A stretch of 64,000 bases of DNA from DASUNQ01 sp044866775 (GTDB taxonomy: Bacteria > Acidobacteriota > Thermoanaerobaculia > Multivoradales > UBA5704), in NCBI GenBank assembly GCA_044866775.1, contig JBIOUG010000080.1, forward strand, positions 1 to 64,000, in the 5' to 3' direction. The notes below the pieces were generated by a model. That model worked only from the letters and a program-made list of their open reading frames with translations. It had not been told where the DNA came from and did not search any database. The position numbers were made by a program, and so were the translations under genes. Positions 60,936-64,000 of the stretch are shown piece after piece (the first letter of the stretch is position 1; every line of letters starts with the position of its first letter).

Positions 60936-61637
60936 ATGGCGAGCCAGCCACTGGCCGTGTTCCCGCTCTACGACGGCTCGACCCTGCTGGACTTCGGAGG
61001 GGCGACGCAGGTCTTCGCCTTCGCCGGCCTGACGCCGATCTGGGCGGCGCCGACGCTCGACCCGGTCACCACGACCGAAGGGGTCCAGGTGCTGCCGTCG
61101 CGCACCTTCGAGTCGCTCGCCGCGGAGCCCATCGAGATCCTCTTCGTTCCCGGCGGCGGCTCGGCGGTGGCGAAGGCGATGCTCGATCCCGAGCTCGTCG
61201 GCTTCGTGCGCGCGGCGGGACGGCGGGCGCGCTACGCCGGCTCGGTCTGTACCGGCGCCTTCGTGGTCGCCGCGGCGGGCCTGTTCGACGGTTTCGAGGC
61301 CACGACCTACTGGAGCCAGCGCGAGAACCTGGCCCTCTTCCCCGAGATCGAGGTCGCGGCCGGCTACCCGCGCTGGGTGATCCACGGCAACCGCTTCTCG
61401 GGCGGCGGGATCTCGTCCTCGATCGACCTCGCCCTCGAGCTGGTGAGCCTCCGCTCCGGCGCGACGCAGAGCATGACCACCCAGCTCTCCATCCAGTACG
61501 CGCCCGACCCGCCGTTCCAGAGCGGCGATCCGTCGCAAGCGCCGCCCGAGGTCACGCACTCGGTGCGGCAGCAGCAGGCGGCCTTCATCGCCGACCTCCG
61601 CGCGGCGACGGAGGCGGTGATCGGCGGGGTCGGCTGA
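60936..61637 (+). CDS. DJ-1/PfpI family protein
   Basis: Flavodoxin-like protein of the DJ-1/PfpI superfamily, 233 residues, closest in style to isonitrile hydratase-like and AraC-type amidase-like members. The nucleophile elbow is GSVCTGAFVVAAAG with the reactive Cys. FVPGGGSAV and the ATTYWSQRENLALF helix (isonitrile-hydratase-like) are present, and RFSGGGISSSIDLALELVS is conserved. GGAGG lies about 9 bases upstream. Activity cannot be fixed: hydratase, glyoxalase or deglycase are options. It is convergent with the next gene, 7 bases apart. Confidence 0.85.
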   Translation: MASQPLAVFPLYDGSTLLDFGGATQVFAFAGLTPIWAAPTLDPVTTTEGVQVLPSRTFESLAAEPIEILFVPGGGSAVAKAMLDPELVGFVRAAGRRARYAGSVCTGAFVVAAAGLFDGFEATTYWSQRENLALFPEIEVAAGYPRWVIHGNRFSGGGISSSIDLALELVSLRSGATQSMTTQLSIQYAPDPPFQSGDPSQAPPEVTHSVRQQQAAFIADLRAATEAVIGGVG

Positions 61638-61644
61638 GCGACGG

Positions 61645-63231
61645 CTAAGTCAGCCGCCCCGCGCGCTGGAGCCGTTCGAGATGGGCGAGGATCTGCCGCT
61701 CGGCGAGCGGCCAGGCCTCGGGAGGCGCGTCGTCGTAGACGGTGGGGAGCATCGCGCGCGGCGACCGCGTCCCCGCCCGCCAGGCGGCGAGGACCCGCTC
61801 CTCGCGCCAGAGGCGATGGTCCATGTATTCCTGGAGCTTGGCCGCGCCGCGGCGGATCGCCGGGCCGTGGGCGGGCAGCAGCGTGGTGGGGGAGAGGGCG
61901 CGCGCCTTGGCGAGGGACGCGAGGTAGTCGTCCATGTCGCCCTCGGGCGGATCGACGACGATCGTCCCGAGGCCGGCGACCAGATCCCCCGCCACCAGCG
62001 CGCCGTCGGCCTCGTCGAAGAAGCAGAGGTGGCCGCGCGCGTGCCCCGGGGTGTGGACCACGCGCAGGGTCATCGGCGGCTCGCCGGCGAGCGGCACCTG
62101 CTGGCCGTCGACCAGCTCGGCGTCGACCGGGATCCCGCGCGCGGCCAGCCGCTCGGCCGTGGCGGCGTGGGCGTGGACCGGGACGCCGAACGCCTGCCGC
62201 ACCGCCGCGACGCCGCCGACGTGATCCGGGTGGTGGTGGGTGAGCCAGATCGCGGTCAGCCGGCGCCCCGCCGGCGCGAGCGCGGCCCGCAGCGCGCGGC
62301 CGAGCCGGTCGATCTCCCCCGGGTCCGCCGAACCCGGATCGACGAGCACCATCTCGCCGTGTCCCAGCAGGTAGGCGTTGGTGTGGCTGGCCGGCGGGAG
62401 GGTCGCGGTGCGCAGCGGGATGGCGACGATCCCGGGCCGGAACTCCATGCGCCGGAACGGCCCGAGGTTGGCCTCGCGCGGATCGACCAGCCGCGGCAGC
62501 CCGGCGACCGGGCCGTCCTCGGCCAGCACGCGCAGGATGTGGAGCACCGGCGGCGCCGCCAGCACCTCGCCCCGCCGCCAGCGCTCGACCGCCGCCCCCG
62601 CCTCCACCCATTCGCCCGCCGCCAGCTCCCCCGGCAGCACCTCGGGCTGCACCGCCGCCTGCCGCGGCCACTCGACGAGAAAGAACCGGTTGTCGAAGCG
62701 CAGCGGCCCGAACGGCGGCGTCAGCCAGCGCCCCGCGAAGACCAGCCGCGAGGCGTCGAGCGTCACCCCCAGCTCGTCCGCCACCCGCCCCAGCGCTCCT
62801 GCGTCCGCCAGCACCCGCCGCCGCGCCGCCGCGAGCTCGGCGGGCAGCGCCACCGCCGCCGGCCGCGCCAGCAACACGCCCGTCTCCTCGAGCAGCTCCC
62901 GCAACGCGCACGCGAGCAGCCCCGGCACGAGGTCCCCCGGCAGCTCGCCCAGCCCGTCGAGCAGCGTCTCCGGCGCCGCGGCCGCCATCCCGCTCCCGAT
63001 CCCCTGCGCCTCCCCGGCCACCGGCGTCGCCGCATCCGCCTTCGCCACCGACCCGCCCACGAAGGCGTGCCACCCCCCCATGAACGCCAGCTCCTCCGCC
63101 CGCTGCACCCAGAAGACCTCGACTCCCGTCTCCCCCTGCCGCCACAGCACCACCGCCGCCGAAGCCCGCGGCGCCCGCGCCGCCGCCGCCGGCACGCCTG
63201 CCAACACCGTCTCGTAGAGCGACTCAGCCAC
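61645..63231 (-). CDS. Nudix hydrolase-metallo-beta-lactamase fusion
   Basis: Two-enzyme fusion, about 528 residues. Residues 1-270 form a Nudix-like domain: VFWVQRAEELAFMGGWHAF opens it and LRELLEETGVLL matches the REUxEE core, but a long insertion separates it from the leading Gly. This resembles NUDT19-type CoA hydrolases. Residues 285-528 are a metallo-beta-lactamase: THHHPDHVGG, HTPGHARGHLCF and the late LLPAHGPA motif, similar to LACTB2. GTG start at 63231 (VAESLYETVLAG). An acyl-CoA or RNA/nucleotide substrate is possible; no data decide. Confidence 0.87.
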   Translation of the reverse strand: MAESLYETVLAGVPAAAARAPRASAAVVLWRQGETGVEVFWVQRAEELAFMGGWHAFVGGSVAKADAATPVAGEAQGIGSGMAAAAPETLLDGLGELPGDLVPGLLACALRELLEETGVLLARPAAVALPAELAAARRRVLADAGALGRVADELGVTLDASRLVFAGRWLTPPFGPLRFDNRFFLVEWPRQAAVQPEVLPGELAAGEWVEAGAAVERWRRGEVLAAPPVLHILRVLAEDGPVAGLPRLVDPREANLGPFRRMEFRPGIVAIPLRTATLPPASHTNAYLLGHGEMVLVDPGSADPGEIDRLGRALRAALAPAGRRLTAIWLTHHHPDHVGGVAAVRQAFGVPVHAHAATAERLAARGIPVDAELVDGQQVPLAGEPPMTLRVVHTPGHARGHLCFFDEADGALVAGDLVAGLGTIVVDPPEGDMDDYLASLAKARALSPTTLLPAHGPAIRRGAAKLQEYMDHRLWREERVLAAWRAGTRSPRAMLPTVYDDAPPEAWPLAERQILAHLERLQRAGRLT

Positions 63232-63346
63232 GCGGCGGCATTGTAGGCGCGGGGGCGGCGATCGCGCGCCTGTCCCTCTTCCCCGGCAAGTCTCCACTTT
63301 CTAGGCGGGGCGTCTCACGCTCAAAGGAGGGGTTCTGTCGTCGACG

Positions 63347-64000
63347 ATGCGCTCGCGCGCACTGCTCTGCCTCGCCTCGCTTCTCGTCCTGTCGGCGGCG
63401 GGCGCCGCCCAGGAGCCGCCGGCGCCCGCTCCCGAGCCGCCGCCCGTCGCGCCGCCGGTCGCGCCGACGCCACCCGCCGTCCCTCCGACCGCGGCTCCCT
63501 CGCCGCCGGCGACCGCCGTCCCGGGCCCGCCGCCCGACGCCGGCACGCGTCACTTCCAGGTCACCCCAGCCGCCTCCGAGGTGCGCGTCGACGGCGCGCT
63601 CGACGAGCCCGCCTGGGCGACGGCCACCGTCGTCGACCTGCCCTACGAGTGGTTCCCCGGCGACAACATCACCCCGCCGGTCCACACCGAGGCCCTGGTC
63701 ACCTTCGACAGCCACCATCTCTACGTCGGCTTCCGCGTCCACGACCCGCGCCCGCGGGAGATTCGCGCCCACCTGATGGACCGCGATGCCGCCACCAGCT
63801 TCCAGCAGGACGACTACGTCGGCTTCCAGATCGACACCTTCAACGACGAGCGGCGGAGCTTCCAGTTCCGCGTCAACCCGATGGGCGTGCAGTTCGACGC
63901 CTTCTTCAGCGAGGTCGACCGCGTCCCCGACACCACCTGGGACGTCATCTGGGACTCCTCGGCGCGGATCACCGAGGAAGGCTGGACGGCCGAGCTCGCC
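63347..64000 (+). CDS. CBM9-like secreted protein, 5' part (cut by window end)
   Basis: The first 218 codons of an exported protein. The ATG at 63347 opens a signal peptide (LLCLASLLVLSAAGAAQ). A Pro/Ala-rich stretch follows (about 20-65), then a carbohydrate-binding family 9-like domain: VRVDGALDEPAWATATVVDL, HLYVGFRVHDPRP and DDYVGFQIDTFNDERRSFQF. In related proteins this domain is followed by a large outer-membrane-type DUF5916 region, expected beyond the window. AAAGGAGG lies 16 bases before the ATG, so an in-frame CTG at 63335 may be the true start. Confidence 0.85.
   Translation, partial: MRSRALLCLASLLVLSAAGAAQEPPAPAPEPPPVAPPVAPTPPAVPPTAAPSPPATAVPGPPPDAGTRHFQVTPAASEVRVDGALDEPAWATATVVDLPYEWFPGDNITPPVHTEALVTFDSHHLYVGFRVHDPRPREIRAHLMDRDAATSFQQDDYVGFQIDTFNDERRSFQFRVNPMGVQFDAFFSEVDRVPDTTWDVIWDSSARITEEGWTAELA

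Overview
The window is a high-GC (by eye about 70%) bacterial chromosome segment, most likely from an Acidobacteriota species. The evidence is indirect: a secreted VWA protein of the type called the VWFA-related acidobacterial domain, a long-form MglA GTPase, PilT, HrcA/CIRCE control of the dnaK operon, and a CBM9-like outer-membrane-type protein at the right edge. No 16S rRNA gene is present, so the phylum call is inference.

Layout. 0-6 kb (minus): the overlapping nrdR-hsp20-lon unit, an extended MglA-type GTPase and a DUF2520 oxidoreductase. 6-12.6 kb (plus): a textbook CIRCE operator and sigma-70 promoter driving hrcA-grpE-dnaK-dnaJ, then a secreted CocE-type hydrolase. 12.9-18.1 kb: prmA-rsmE, ilvE, pilT and a geranylgeranyl-reductase-like flavoprotein. 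18.1-23.7 kb is accessory: a DUF433/DUF5615 toxin-antitoxin pair, an unrecognised CBS-like/zinc-ribbon plus four-helix membrane-protein pair, a dynamin-like GTPase and a decayed secreted-protein gene. 23.7-29.2 kb: VWA protein, FadJ-type multifunctional enzyme, FadD-type ligase and tRNA-Pro(CGG). 29.3-36.7 kb: a PhoPQ-like two-component system, divergent DUF4386 membrane proteins around a palindrome, an LpqC-type esterase, scrambled PAS/response-regulator remnants, a response regulator, an M20 peptidase and a STAS-like protein. 36.9-47.3 kb: a chemosensory operon (MCP, CheW, CheW-like, MCP, CheA-REC, CheB, REC-GGDEF, CheR-TPR). 47.4-51 kb: one gene for a 1201-residue glycosyltransferase/methyltransferase fusion. 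51-53.8 kb is a graveyard: broken vapC, broken DUF4276 and AAA-ATPase genes, a displaced gene end and an 85-bp higher-order tandem repeat. 53.8-64 kb: P1B-type ATPase with a C-terminal hemerythrin domain, M1 aminopeptidase, a secreted propeller-like protein, a DJ-1 family protein, a Nudix-metallo-beta-lactamase fusion and a truncated CBM9-like protein.

How it fits together. The left third is a proteostasis neighbourhood (Lon, Hsp20, HrcA, GrpE, DnaK, DnaJ). PilT, MglA and the chemosensory operon, which has no free CheY and carries a diguanylate cyclase response regulator, suggest surface motility by type IV pili with c-di-GMP output; this is inference, since no pilin genes are in view.

The most unusual signals are non-coding or structural. 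A structured repeat of about 180 bp lies just after the stop codons of lon and the CocE gene, with one stem preserved by a compensatory change. A second, 29-bp hairpin repeat occurs three times, also with a compensatory pair. Both accessory regions (18-19 kb and 51-53 kb) are bordered by degenerate copies of the 3' end of the neighbouring gene, as expected if elements inserted into gene 3' ends. Decayed genes in the window share single-base deletions, while neighbouring genes are intact.
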